Assembly (NCBI RefSeq): GCF_022369515.1
Contig: NZ_CP059724.1
Coordinates: forward strand, 2,604,001 to 2,668,000
DNA from: Paenibacillus sp. 19GGS1-52
Lineage (GTDB): Bacteria > Bacillota > Bacilli > Paenibacillales > Paenibacillaceae
Length of the DNA stretch: 64,000 bases
Direction of reading: 5' to 3'
The notes under the pieces were generated by a model, which worked only from the letters and a program-made list of their open reading frames with translations, made no database searches and was not told the origin of the DNA. How positions within the stretch are numbered: the first letter of the stretch is position 1; every line of letters begins with the position of its first letter. This document shows positions 25,033 to 33,875 of this stretch, in pieces. The position numbers and the translations under genes are program-made.

Positions 25033-25330
25033 ATGGACAATAAGCTGCTAAAGAAGCTACGCTACAAGCAGGGCAGAGCCATTGTAAGGGGGATTTGACT
25101 TTGCTCAGGTATTTATTATGAACGCAGAGGAAGTAACCCACTGGGGGAATGCATATCCGCCTCTTTTGGATTTGCTACCCCAGCAGTCTTCCAAAATCAA
25201 GACAGACAGTAACCGTGATATCATTTAGGAAATGGTGGAGAGCACCTCGGAGTATCATCTGGTAAGCAATGTAGCTATAGATGAGACATGGTCTGCATTA
25301 CATTTGCGAGATAAGGATAAAAAGGTGTAG
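25033..25330 (+). pseudogene. Decayed DUF3052-like gene
   Basis: Translating through stops gives an N-terminal piece MDNKLLKKLRYKQGRAIV and a C-terminal piece (AYPPLLDL... SKIKTDSNRDII and VSNVAIDETWSALHLR). These match the beginning and end of small DUF3052/YdeI-type proteins that open with LLKKLR and close with a WSALRFR-like motif. In-frame stops and a missing middle make it non-functional. It sits just left of the IS1182-family element. Confidence 0.5.
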
Positions 25331-25360
25331 AACGCGGTAGTCCCAAGGCTAAACACAAAA

Positions 25361-27328
25361 GGGGCTGTCTCAAAAGTAGATTTTCTACGAGCAGAGACAG
25401 GCCACCTTCAATTTCAAAAGCATAAAAGTCAACAGAGCAGCACACCTCCTGTTATTGGAGGTGTGCTGCTCTATGTTTTTGGTCTATGGCTGCTCGCTTC
25501 AGTAAATTGTGGGCAAGCGAAAGCCACCCGACCTCAAGCGTCACTTTTTCCATGCCGCGAAGCAGAAAGCGCCGGAAGCCCCGGTTATTTTTCAGTTGTC
25601 CAAATACACTTTCCGGTTCCGTCATTCGGCGTACGGCCAGGGCGTAACCTTCCTCACTTCGCAAGATCTCCCGAGCCTGCTTTTGGTAACGCAGTCGTTC
25701 CATACTAACAACCACTTCCCGATCTCCAGCTGCCTTCGTGCAGCGTTCCTTCAACGGACAGCCCTCGCAGCTCTGACTTCGGTAATGACGTTTGTGAATT
25801 TCATATCCACTCTGTGAGATTTCCTTACTTTCTCTGCGGAAATGCAGCATTTCCCCGGCGGGGCACGTCCAGTTATCCTCGGCTGCATCGTATGTCCAGT
25901 TCTCGATTTTACCAACATTCGCTTTCCAGGCTTTGCTCTTTTCCTTGTGGTAGCTGCCGTACTTCACCACCGCCTGAATCTCTTTCTTTTCCAGATAGGC
26001 GTAGTTTTCTTCGCTGCCGTAGCCTGCATCCGCAATGACTGTCTTGGGCAGTTTTCCGAGGATCTGCTGCGCTTTTTCCATATGCGGCTCTAAACAGCGG
26101 GTGTCGGTCGGTCTTTGGTGTAAACTGTAGGCTAAAATAAATTGGTTTTCGGTCCCGATTTGCACATTGTATCCCGGTTTCAGCTGGCCATTTCGCATGT
26201 GGTCTTCTTTCATCCGCATAAACGTTGCATCTGGATCTGTCTTACTGAAACTGTTCCGGTCACCAAGGAGCTTTTGGTATTGTTCGTACTTCAGCAGTCG
26301 GGGAAGCCAATCCTTGCGCAGCGTCCGAACAGCTTTTTTTAAGGGCTTGTCTTTCGGTTTTTGGGCCAGCTGAGCTTCGAGCTTTTGCACCACCTGTTCA
26401 AGTTTCACGCTGCTCACTTCGGAATCTGTGCCGAGTTCAGCCAGGTCTTTGCCTGAATTCTCTTGTTCTTCCTGTTCTTCTTCCGTTTCAATGTCAGCGA
26501 ACAGGGCCTGCACCTTATCTTGCAGTTTGACTTTGTGTTTACTGACGGCTTTCCCCCAAACAAACGTGTAGCGATTGGCGTTCGCCTCGATTTTGGTTCC
26601 GTCCACAAAGTAATGCTCTAGGGAAACGTATTTTTCGTCAGCCAGAAACTGAAGCACGGCGGTAAATACGGTTTCGAGAACGTTCTTCATCCGCTGGGAA
26701 CGAAATCGATTCAACGTCCGAAAGTCTGGCCGCTGCCGACCGGCGAGCCACATGAAGGGGATGTTCTCCCGAATGGATTTGGCGATTTGGCGAGAGGAAT
26801 AGATGCGCTGCGTGTAGGCGTAAATAATGACTTTGGTCAGCATTTTAGGATGGTAGCTGTCACGGCCACCACCTGGGTAGGCCGCGTCAAAAATGCCGTC
26901 GTCCAGCCGGTTAACGGCGGCATTGACGATACGAACGAGGTGATGTTCTGGAATGTCGTCCTCTAAATCCATTGGCAAGCAAAGTTGGTCCATGGTATAT
27001 TGAATGTACAAAAGAAACCTCTCCTTGATTTAAAATGGTTGGTCGCACTTCCATTTTAACAAAGAAAGGTTTCTTTTTTTATGATTTTTAGAAGGATTGT
27101 AGATACGAGTCCCGCTTAAACAGCGGAGAGGACGGAACGATTGTGGAAAAGCGATAGCGTTCGCCTTGGTCTCCGGATTTTCACCGCTAAGGGGAATGAA
27201 AAAAATCTGGAGACCACAGCGATTGAAACAACGGTCCGTTCGCGGAGCGTCCTCACAAGCGCAATGTCTATCTGACTCCAAAAAAGAGCTGTCCCAAGCA
27301 GCCATTTCATGGCTTATGGGACAGCCCC
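25361..27328 (-). mobile_element. IS1182-family insertion sequence, complete
   Basis: A 1968-bp element with imperfect terminal repeats GGGGCTGTCTCAAAAG (left, 25361) and GGGGCTGTCCCATAAG (right end read inward from 27328). It encodes one transposase on the minus strand preceded by a 310-bp structured leader containing two long hairpins. No clear target duplication was seen. The right end lies 22 bp from the stop codon of the VOC gene. Confidence 0.85.
25452..27011 (-). CDS. IS1182-family transposase
   Basis: A 519-aa DDE transposase. The N-terminal DUF772-type domain (PMDLEDDIPEHHLVRIVN, RIYSSRQIAKSIRENIPFMWL) is followed by an acidic linker (residues about 180-205) and the catalytic core with ADAGYGSEENY and a C-terminal RMTEPESVFGQLKNNRGFRRF containing the Glu. 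A Cys-rich segment (CEGCPLKERC) precedes it. The start is TTG 27011 following GGAGAGGTTTC. The gene is intact. Confidence 0.93.
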   Translation of the reverse strand: MYIQYTMDQLCLPMDLEDDIPEHHLVRIVNAAVNRLDDGIFDAAYPGGGRDSYHPKMLTKVIIYAYTQRIYSSRQIAKSIRENIPFMWLAGRQRPDFRTLNRFRSQRMKNVLETVFTAVLQFLADEKYVSLEHYFVDGTKIEANANRYTFVWGKAVSKHKVKLQDKVQALFADIETEEEQEEQENSGKDLAELGTDSEVSSVKLEQVVQKLEAQLAQKPKDKPLKKAVRTLRKDWLPRLLKYEQYQKLLGDRNSFSKTDPDATFMRMKEDHMRNGQLKPGYNVQIGTENQFILAYSLHQRPTDTRCLEPHMEKAQQILGKLPKTVIADAGYGSEENYAYLEKKEIQAVVKYGSYHKEKSKAWKANVGKIENWTYDAAEDNWTCPAGEMLHFRRESKEISQSGYEIHKRHYRSQSCEGCPLKERCTKAAGDREVVVSMERLRYQKQAREILRSEEGYALAVRRMTEPESVFGQLKNNRGFRRFLLRGMEKVTLEVGWLSLAHNLLKRAAIDQKHRAAHLQ

Positions 27329-27349
27329 TTTAATTTAAAATATAATAAT

Positions 27350-27799
27350 TTATATTTCTCGATACATATAGTTACATTCCGAACTCTCCATTGTCATAAC
27401 TAAGCTGCCATTCATGCCGAATTTATCGGTTAGGCTGCCGTAGCATTTGCTCCAAAAAGTTTTTTGTAGCTCCATTCCCACTTTGCCGCCTTCTTTGAGC
27501 TTAGGAAACCAAGCTTTGATCTTTGCCTCATCCGCAGTGACTAATGACAAGCTGATGTTGTTGCCTTGAATAAACGGCATGCCAGGAAACACATCGGAGA
27601 ACATAACATTGCTTCCGTCAATGTTTAGCCGAGTATGCATGACCAACGATTTCGCTTCTTCAGGCAGCGGGTATTCCGGGTTGGGCGGACTGTCCCCAAA
27701 GGTCATGATTTGCGGTTGCCCTGTTTCAAAGACCTGTGCGTAGAATTCCACGGCTTCACGACAGTTACCGTTAAAATTGATATAAACATCTACTGACAT
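27350..27799 (-). CDS. PhnB-like VOC-family protein
   Basis: A 149-aa protein of the PhnB-like / VOC (glyoxalase-fold) superfamily. The N-terminal pattern VYINFNGNCREAVEFYAQVF and the central FSDVFPGMPFIQGNNISLSL are typical. These proteins are dimeric beta-alpha-beta enzymes, usually metal-dependent, of unassigned substrate. ATG 27799 follows TAGGAGTG. The IS1182 element ends directly downstream, so any native terminator has been displaced. Confidence 0.88.
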   Translation of the reverse strand: MSVDVYINFNGNCREAVEFYAQVFETGQPQIMTFGDSPPNPEYPLPEEAKSLVMHTRLNIDGSNVMFSDVFPGMPFIQGNNISLSLVTADEAKIKAWFPKLKEGGKVGMELQKTFWSKCYGSLTDKFGMNGSLVMTMESSECNYMYREI

Positions 27800-27923
27800 T
27801 TAATCACTCCTACAAAGTTATTTTTGGACAAAGGGTCATTTCAAATTTATAGCATTTCCTGTGGATTGGCAAATATTCTTAAGTGATGTGAACCTCATCG
27901 CAATAAAGAAAGGACTAAATACT

Positions 27924-28565
27924 ATGATAGATGGGATAATTAAGTTGCCGACGCCAGAGCTGCTAAGACATCGGATGCAGGTGCTTGCTGTGCTTGATCT
28001 GATATTGTGTGAAGAGGAGTGGTTGCGTGTGCACCGTTATGTGCCACAAGGGTCCGACGAGCATTCCTTAGGCTCGCTGGATAATGGGGCCGGGGATAAT
28101 CTATTTATTATTTTTGCTCCTGAGGGAGTCATCATCAAAGGCTTTGACCATGAATCTCCGTTCAGCCCTCATGCTCAGGAGGAATACGGAATATGGCCGG
28201 AGATGTACGATGGGGTACCTAGTTCTCTATTGAGTATTCTCGATAATGAGGCATTTGACAAGGAGGAGGTTACCTTCTGTTTGTGGCGTGAAGCCAGTGA
28301 CTCTGTATGGCGTAGTGCCGAGATAGAGCGTCCGCAGGGGTGGGAGGACGGAACTGACTTCCTACTAGGCTATCTGCAGGAAACACCTGAACAATACATC
28401 GACTGGGCTAAGAATTATTATGAAATGCCAATGGATCTGGAAACGGTACAAAGAATTTATGCAGGAGCAGTCATCACCGAGCAAATGATTCATAAGCTGA
28501 ACCCGGACCGGGATGTTCCGTCTGCTCGCGATGAGTTGGCAGGGCTAGGGATTGGAATGGGATAA
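27924..28565 (+). CDS. Hypothetical protein (213 aa)
   Basis: A soluble acidic 213-aa protein that I do not recognise with certainty. It is rich in Trp and acidic residues, with no membrane segment or signal peptide. ATG 27924 follows GAAAGGA; the longer in-frame ORF from 27861 has no ribosome site. It is flanked by the divergent VOC gene and its own strong terminator, so it is monocistronic. Confidence 0.7.
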   Translation: MIDGIIKLPTPELLRHRMQVLAVLDLILCEEEWLRVHRYVPQGSDEHSLGSLDNGAGDNLFIIFAPEGVIIKGFDHESPFSPHAQEEYGIWPEMYDGVPSSLLSILDNEAFDKEEVTFCLWREASDSVWRSAEIERPQGWEDGTDFLLGYLQETPEQYIDWAKNYYEMPMDLETVQRIYAGAVITEQMIHKLNPDRDVPSARDELAGLGIGMG

Positions 28566-28567
28566 AT

Positions 28568-28615
28568 AAACAAGCCGGAGCGCATAAATAATCAGCGTTC
28601 TGGCTTGTTTTAGTT
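28568..28615 (+). terminator. Strong Rho-independent terminator
   Basis: A 16-bp stem (28568-28583 with 28595-28610, two wobbles) ending in a T-rich tract. Confidence 0.85.
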
Positions 28616-29190
28616 TGTGGAGATGTGTCCTGCCTTGAATAAAAATGTTTTATTTTACCTATTTATTATTTTTTTGGGTAATGAGAAGGCTTTACATATG
28701 CACATAATATGAAAATGAAACAATTTTGTAAACTTTATTTATAGGTATTTGGGCTCATTAATAATTATTTTTTAAAAAGATATAGATCCTAAGAATCATT
28801 CTTTAAGAATACGATTTCAAAGTTATTTCTTTCTAAGCGATTGCTAGTCATAGTCTGAATTAAGGCATAGATAGGTAATTTTTTCCTACCTGTTTAGTGT
28901 AGGATTTAAATTCAATAATATGTAAAATAATTAATTTTAGTGGGGATACCTCTTTTTTTAACCCATCCTGAGGAGGGACATTGGTCTATATCAATCGTTT
29001 GACATAAGTTTTAGAATAGTCATACCAACGAATATTATGGTTGGTAGGATCACTGTTAAACAGATAAAGCATAGAAAGAAGTTTGGGGGGCAGCGGTGAG
29101 CGTTCATGTATATTTGCTTTAGGATTTTTAGATCTTTGTCTGTTTAATGAGGTAACAAAATAGAAAGAGATTTAGAAATGGAGATGGAGT
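28616..29190 (+). promoter_or_regulatory. Long AT-rich upstream region of sacB
   Basis: About 575 bp without a convincing gene. It holds TTGACA at 28999-29004 with no good -10 at standard spacing, an inverted repeat TACCAAC (29023-29029) / GTTGGTA (29040-29046), and a short AGGTA/TACCT repeat near 28875. I found no sequence I could recognise as a SacY/LicT-type RNA antiterminator. Confidence 0.4.
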
Positions 29191-30684
29191 ATGAATATCA
29201 AAAAGTTTGTCAAACAAGTAACAGCAGCAACCTTTACAATGGTTTTACTAGCAGGTGGTGGAACTCAAGCTTTAGCGAAAGAACAAGGCAGTAAAGATTA
29301 CAAGGGAAGTAATAATACAGATTACAAGGAAAATTATAATTTTTCCCACATTACGCGCTTTGATATGTTGAAAATTCCGGAACAACAAAAGAGTGCACAA
29401 TTTAAAGTGCCTCAATTCGCTACATCCACAATTAAGAACCTTCCTTCTGCTAAGGGTTATGATGCATCGGGCAACCTCATTGATTTGGATGTTTGGGATA
29501 GTTGGCCGCTTCAAAATGCGGACGGAACAGTAGCGAATTATAAGGGCTACAATATTGTATTTGCTTTAGCCGGAGACCCTCATAAAGGTGGGGACACGTT
29601 TATATACTTGTTCTATCAAAAAATAGGCGAAACATCTATTGATAGCTGGAAGAATGCAGGTAGAGTATTTAAGGATAGTGATAAATTTGTTCCTAACGAT
29701 CCTATTCTAAAAACTCAAGCAGAAGAGTGGTCAGGTTCTGCAACCTTAACATCTGAGGGTAAAGTTCGTTTATTCTATACCAATCGGCAGGCTTGGACAC
29801 CAGATTCGGGATTGTATGGTAAACAAACGTTAACAACGGCTCAAATCAATGTATCTCAACTAACTGAAGATACGCTGAACATTGATGGCGTAGAAGATTT
29901 GAAATCTATCTTTGATGGAGACGGTAAGTTCTACCAAACGGTTCAACAAGGTATTGAAGCGGAGAACTATTCTGATAATCATACTTTAAGAGATCCTCAC
30001 TATGTGGAAGACAAAGGCCGCAAATACCTTGTTTTTGAAGGGAATACGGGGACAGAAGACGGTTACCAGGGAGAAGAGTCCCTCAATAACAAAACTTACT
30101 ATGGTGGGAATATAAAATTCTACCAAACAGAGCAAAAAAAACTATTGGAAGGCCCTCAAAAAAAATTAGCGACATTAGCGAATGGTGCACTGGGCATCAT
30201 TGAATTAAATGATGATTATTCGTTGAAAAAAGTAATGAAACCGTTGATTGCCTCAAATACAATAACGGATGAAATTGAACGGGCGAATATATTTAAAATG
30301 AATCATAAATGGTACTTGTTCACAGACTCCAGAGGAGGAAAAATGACCATTGATGGAATAGGCAATAAAGATATCTACATGTTAGGTTATGTAGCAGACT
30401 CTTTATCCGGGCCTTATAAACCATTAAACGGTTCAGGACTAGTCTTGCAAATGGATCTTGATCAGGATGATCTTACCTGGAATTACTCTCACTTTGCGGT
30501 TCCGCAAGCTAAGGGGAATAATGTGGTCATCACAAGCTATGTTACCAATAGAGGCACCTTTTCGGACCATCAATCTACCTTTGCACCAAGCTTTTTACTG
30601 AATATTAATGGAACGAAAACTTCCGTTGTCAAAGATAGCATTCTTGCACAAGGGCAATTAACGATTAACACGCCAAAAAAATAA
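29191..30684 (+). CDS. sacB: Levansucrase, GH68
   Basis: A secreted 497-aa enzyme that converts sucrose to levan and glucose. A signal peptide covers residues 1-29 (basic start, hydrophobic core, ALA-K cleavage region). Catalytic residues are visible: nucleophile Asp103 (VWDSWP), transition-state stabiliser Asp268 (RDPH) and acid/base Glu363 (DEIERAN). The Ca-site region and sucrose box EWSGSA are present. The start is ATG 29191 after GGAGATGGAG. Its stop codon TAA is the last base triplet before the ISL3-family element. Together with levB downstream it forms the sacB-levB pair known in B. subtilis. Confidence 0.97.
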   Translation: MNIKKFVKQVTAATFTMVLLAGGGTQALAKEQGSKDYKGSNNTDYKENYNFSHITRFDMLKIPEQQKSAQFKVPQFATSTIKNLPSAKGYDASGNLIDLDVWDSWPLQNADGTVANYKGYNIVFALAGDPHKGGDTFIYLFYQKIGETSIDSWKNAGRVFKDSDKFVPNDPILKTQAEEWSGSATLTSEGKVRLFYTNRQAWTPDSGLYGKQTLTTAQINVSQLTEDTLNIDGVEDLKSIFDGDGKFYQTVQQGIEAENYSDNHTLRDPHYVEDKGRKYLVFEGNTGTEDGYQGEESLNNKTYYGGNIKFYQTEQKKLLEGPQKKLATLANGALGIIELNDDYSLKKVMKPLIASNTITDEIERANIFKMNHKWYLFTDSRGGKMTIDGIGNKDIYMLGYVADSLSGPYKPLNGSGLVLQMDLDQDDLTWNYSHFAVPQAKGNNVVITSYVTNRGTFSDHQSTFAPSFLLNINGTKTSVVKDSILAQGQLTINTPKK

Positions 30685-32136
30685 GCTTCTTCGCTAAAGT
30701 GAATGTTACATGTCTGTTTAATAGAGAAAGTGTCCATACTGTCTAGTAAGAAAATTACGAGGGCGGGATGGAAGATGTGGACCCCATTAAGCAAGCAAGA
30801 TAATCTAATGAATGATGTGTTCAAGATCATGTTAGACTTGGAAGAACCATGGAAATTAGTGGATATTGAGCATGATCCGCAAGAAGAAGCGTGGCACTTA
30901 TTTATTGACTTTGAACGTGGAGCCCTCTTTCCCTGTCCGCATTGTGGGACACTTTGCAAGGCCTACGATGCAGAAAAAAAGCAGTGGCGCCATCTTGATG
31001 TTTGGAAATGGAAAACCTATATTCATGCTCGGGTTCCTCGAACCGACTGCAAAAAATGCAATAAGATCACGATGATTTCGGTGAAGTGGTCACGTCCGTT
31101 GTCGCATTTCACTTTGGATTTTGACGCTTGGGCAATGCGATTAATGGCTGAAATGCCGGTGAATGCAGCAGCGCGTGAATTACGAGAGCACGATACACGG
31201 ATGTGGCGAATCTTTCATCACTACGTTGAACAAGCCATGAACGAGCTGGACTTGACCTCTGTTCGGCGGATCGCCATCGACGAAACGTCCTCACGCCGAG
31301 GTCATCGTTATATTACCTTGTTTGTGGACGTGGATACCAAAACGATACTTTTCGCAACGGAAGGAAAAGGGAAAGATACCCTGGCACGTTTCAAGCAGCA
31401 TCTCCTTCGAAAAGGCGTAGAACCCGTGCAAATACAGGAAATATGTTGTGATATGTCTCCCTCCTTTATTGGAGGAATTAAAGAGCATTTCCCTACAGTT
31501 GAAATTACTTTTGATAAGTTCCACGTCATGAAGATGGTTAATGATGCTGTAGATGAGGTGCGCAAAACCGAGCAGAAAGAAGAGCCTAGACTCAAACGGA
31601 GCAAATTTTTATGGTTAAAGAATGAAGCTCATTTGAAGGCGGAACAACGAGAAACCCTACAAAGCCTCAAGGACCAAAACTTAAAAACCGGACGAGCTTA
31701 TCGCTTGAAATTAGCAATGCAGGAGCTATGGATAACTCCACATGTGTTTGCTGACGTTTACTTGCGAGAATGGTTAAGCTGGGCTAGACGTTCGCAGTTG
31801 GAACCGATGATGGATCTGGCCAAGACCGTAAAGCAACATGAAGAAGGCATTCTTCGTTGGTTCCATAGCCGGATGACCAATGGCTTGCTTGAAGGCATTA
31901 ATGGATTGGTGCAAGCGTCCAAACGAAAAGCACGCGGGTATAGAAACGTCCACAATTTAATCGCAATGGTATACATGACCGCTAACAAAAATCGACTGTC
32001 AGCGCTTGCCGCACAGAGGTCCTAAACCGGTCTTTACCCCTTTCCATTTATACCATTTCCTTAAGAATCTATGGATACCAAAGTATCTATGAAGCTATTT
32101 CTATGCAGCGTTACCCATCCAGTAGAGCGAAGAGCC
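30685..32136 (+). mobile_element. ISL3-family insertion sequence, complete
   Basis: A 1452-bp element flanked by the perfect 8-bp duplication AAAAATAA (30677-30684 and 32137-32144), the normal length for ISL3. Its ends are GCTTCTTCGCT on the left and GGCTCTTCGCT read inward on the right. The left duplication contains the sacB stop codon, so sacB stays intact but is cut off from its terminator and from levB. Confidence 0.93.
30775..32025 (+). CDS. ISL3-family transposase
   Basis: A 416-aa DDE transposase with an N-terminal zinc-ribbon (CPHCGTLC and CKKC, residues about 55-95), helix-turn-helix, and catalytic core. First Asp in RIAIDETSS, second in CCDMSPSFI, and the Glu in NGLLEGINGLVQASKRKARGY. 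ATG 30775 is my preferred start; ATG 30808 is possible and the ribosome site is weak for both. It is intact and possibly active. Confidence 0.92.
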   Translation: MWTPLSKQDNLMNDVFKIMLDLEEPWKLVDIEHDPQEEAWHLFIDFERGALFPCPHCGTLCKAYDAEKKQWRHLDVWKWKTYIHARVPRTDCKKCNKITMISVKWSRPLSHFTLDFDAWAMRLMAEMPVNAAARELREHDTRMWRIFHHYVEQAMNELDLTSVRRIAIDETSSRRGHRYITLFVDVDTKTILFATEGKGKDTLARFKQHLLRKGVEPVQIQEICCDMSPSFIGGIKEHFPTVEITFDKFHVMKMVNDAVDEVRKTEQKEEPRLKRSKFLWLKNEAHLKAEQRETLQSLKDQNLKTGRAYRLKLAMQELWITPHVFADVYLREWLSWARRSQLEPMMDLAKTVKQHEEGILRWFHSRMTNGLLEGINGLVQASKRKARGYRNVHNLIAMVYMTANKNRLSALAAQRS

Positions 32137-32172
32137 AAAAATAATATATAAATTTCTAGAGAGTACGAAGAG

Positions 32173-32208
32173 AAAATACCAATGGTAAATTGGTATTTTC
32201 TTTTTTTT
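32173..32208 (+). terminator. Original sacB-levB intergenic terminator
   Basis: Perfect 10-bp stem AAAATACCAA (32173-32182) / TTGGTATTTT (32190-32199) followed by eight Ts. It lay just after sacB before the ISL3 insertion. Partial read-through may have fed levB. Confidence 0.85.
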
Positions 32209-32226
32209 AAAAAGCGAGGGTTCAGC

Positions 32227-33762
32227 TTGAACAAAATAACATGGAATAAGAAAGTGTTTAGACGATTCATTCTATTTATCATTGGTTTAAGTATTTTGTT
32301 AACGATAGGGCTAGTGGTTCATCCCGATCCATCGCCAACCTATCGAGCAATCTATCATTTCACTACTCCCGACAAATGGAAAAATGACCCTCAGAAGCCT
32401 ATTTATTTGGCTGGGGAGTATCATTATTATTATCTCTATAATGGTGATTATCCTAAAGGAAATGGTACGGAATGGCGGCACACTACATCAACGGATTTGG
32501 TTCATTGGAAAGATCATGGTGTGGCTATTCCTAAATATACAAACAAAAATGGTGATCCTTGGACAGGATCAATCGTTGTGGACGATAACAATACAGCAGG
32601 TTTTGGAAACGGGGCGTTGGTGGCGATTATGACACAGCCCTCTGCAGATGGTGGGAAGCAGGAACAATATTTATGGTACAGTACGGATAAAGGAAACACG
32701 TTTACCTCTTATAGTGATGATCCTATTATGCCGAATCCAGGTATAGCAGATTTTAGAGATCCGAAAATTATTTGGGATGACCAAGTTCATAAATGGGTGA
32801 TGACCGTGGCGGAAGGAACGAAAATAGGTTTTTATGAGTCCAATAATTTAAAAGATTGGCATTATACAAGTGGATTCATTACGAAAAATATCGGAATTGT
32901 GGAGTGTCCAGATCTTTATTTGATGCAGGCGAATGACGGGACCTATAAATGGATTCTTGGGGCCAGCGCAAATGGTAAATCAATAGGTAAACCAAACACC
33001 TACGCCTACTGGACTGGAGATTTTAATGGAAAGGAATTTATTCCGGATCATAATGAACCTCTATGGTTAGATTACGGATTTGATTGGTATGGTGCGGTAA
33101 CGTTTAATGAGGGGAACGGCAGAGATCAATACAGTCATCGTTATGCTTTGGCTTGGATGAATAATTGGGATTATCCTGATAATACTCCAACACTAGACGA
33201 AGGATTTAACGGAATGGATTCGATTGTTCGCCAAATTGAACTTAAACAAGCAAGCGATTATACGTATCGTTTGATTTCACAACCTATTGCTGCATTGAAT
33301 CAATTGACAAGCTCAATAGAACACTTTAAACAACTAGAGGTTAATGGCTCTGAAACGCTTGATGTAACAGGCGACGCGTATCAGCTGGACACCGATATAT
33401 CTTGGTCTGAGATCAAGAATGTAGGATTGAGGCTTCGAGAGTCAACGGACAAAAACCGTCATGTAGATGTCGGGATTTCTGTAGGAGGTCAATACTCTTA
33501 TGTCAATAGAGCTTCTATAGGACAGCCTGATAAGGATAGTGAGTATCTTGAAAGCAGGGCGCCATTTGATGTCAGTAAGAAGAATGCTCACTTAAAGATC
33601 CTCGTCGATAAAACAAGCATTGAAGTCTTTATGGATGAGGGGGAAATCGTTTATTCCAGTGAAATTTTCCCGGAGTTAAACGATAAAGGCATTTCCCTGT
33701 TTACTGAGGGCGGCACCGCCATCTTTAGAAATGTTGTGATCAAGCACTTCAACAAAAGTTAA
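32227..33762 (+). CDS. levB: Endolevanase / levan hydrolase LevB-like, GH32
   Basis: A 511-aa extracellular membrane-anchored glycoside hydrolase that degrades levan made by SacB. An N-terminal membrane helix spans about residues 11-31. GH32 catalytic residues are Asp54 (WKNDPQ, nucleophile), Asp178 (FRDPK) and Glu226 (EC motif), and a beta-sandwich domain follows (about 365-511). The whole protein follows B. subtilis LevB closely as I recall it (TPDKWKNDPQKPIY, YPKGNGTEWRH, DYGFDWYG). The start is TTG 32227 after GCGAGGG; the longer ORF from 32182 runs through the terminator and is unlikely. The ISL3 element now separates it from sacB. Confidence 0.95.
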   Translation: MNKITWNKKVFRRFILFIIGLSILLTIGLVVHPDPSPTYRAIYHFTTPDKWKNDPQKPIYLAGEYHYYYLYNGDYPKGNGTEWRHTTSTDLVHWKDHGVAIPKYTNKNGDPWTGSIVVDDNNTAGFGNGALVAIMTQPSADGGKQEQYLWYSTDKGNTFTSYSDDPIMPNPGIADFRDPKIIWDDQVHKWVMTVAEGTKIGFYESNNLKDWHYTSGFITKNIGIVECPDLYLMQANDGTYKWILGASANGKSIGKPNTYAYWTGDFNGKEFIPDHNEPLWLDYGFDWYGAVTFNEGNGRDQYSHRYALAWMNNWDYPDNTPTLDEGFNGMDSIVRQIELKQASDYTYRLISQPIAALNQLTSSIEHFKQLEVNGSETLDVTGDAYQLDTDISWSEIKNVGLRLRESTDKNRHVDVGISVGGQYSYVNRASIGQPDKDSEYLESRAPFDVSKKNAHLKILVDKTSIEVFMDEGEIVYSSEIFPELNDKGISLFTEGGTAIFRNVVIKHFNKS

Positions 33763-33875
33763 ACTGAGTTTAGGTACTTGATGAGTAATCGCAAGCGGGT
33801 GCTCGGTCTTCCTTTTGAGCTGTTCATTGAAATGTGGGATAATGGGTTATATTGATTTGAAGGGTGAGAAGTGAG

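Noticed and set aside
28860..28990. Riboswitch or SacY-type antiterminator upstream of sacB
   Set aside because: Short repeats are present but nothing matched a conserved RNA element or overlapping terminator.
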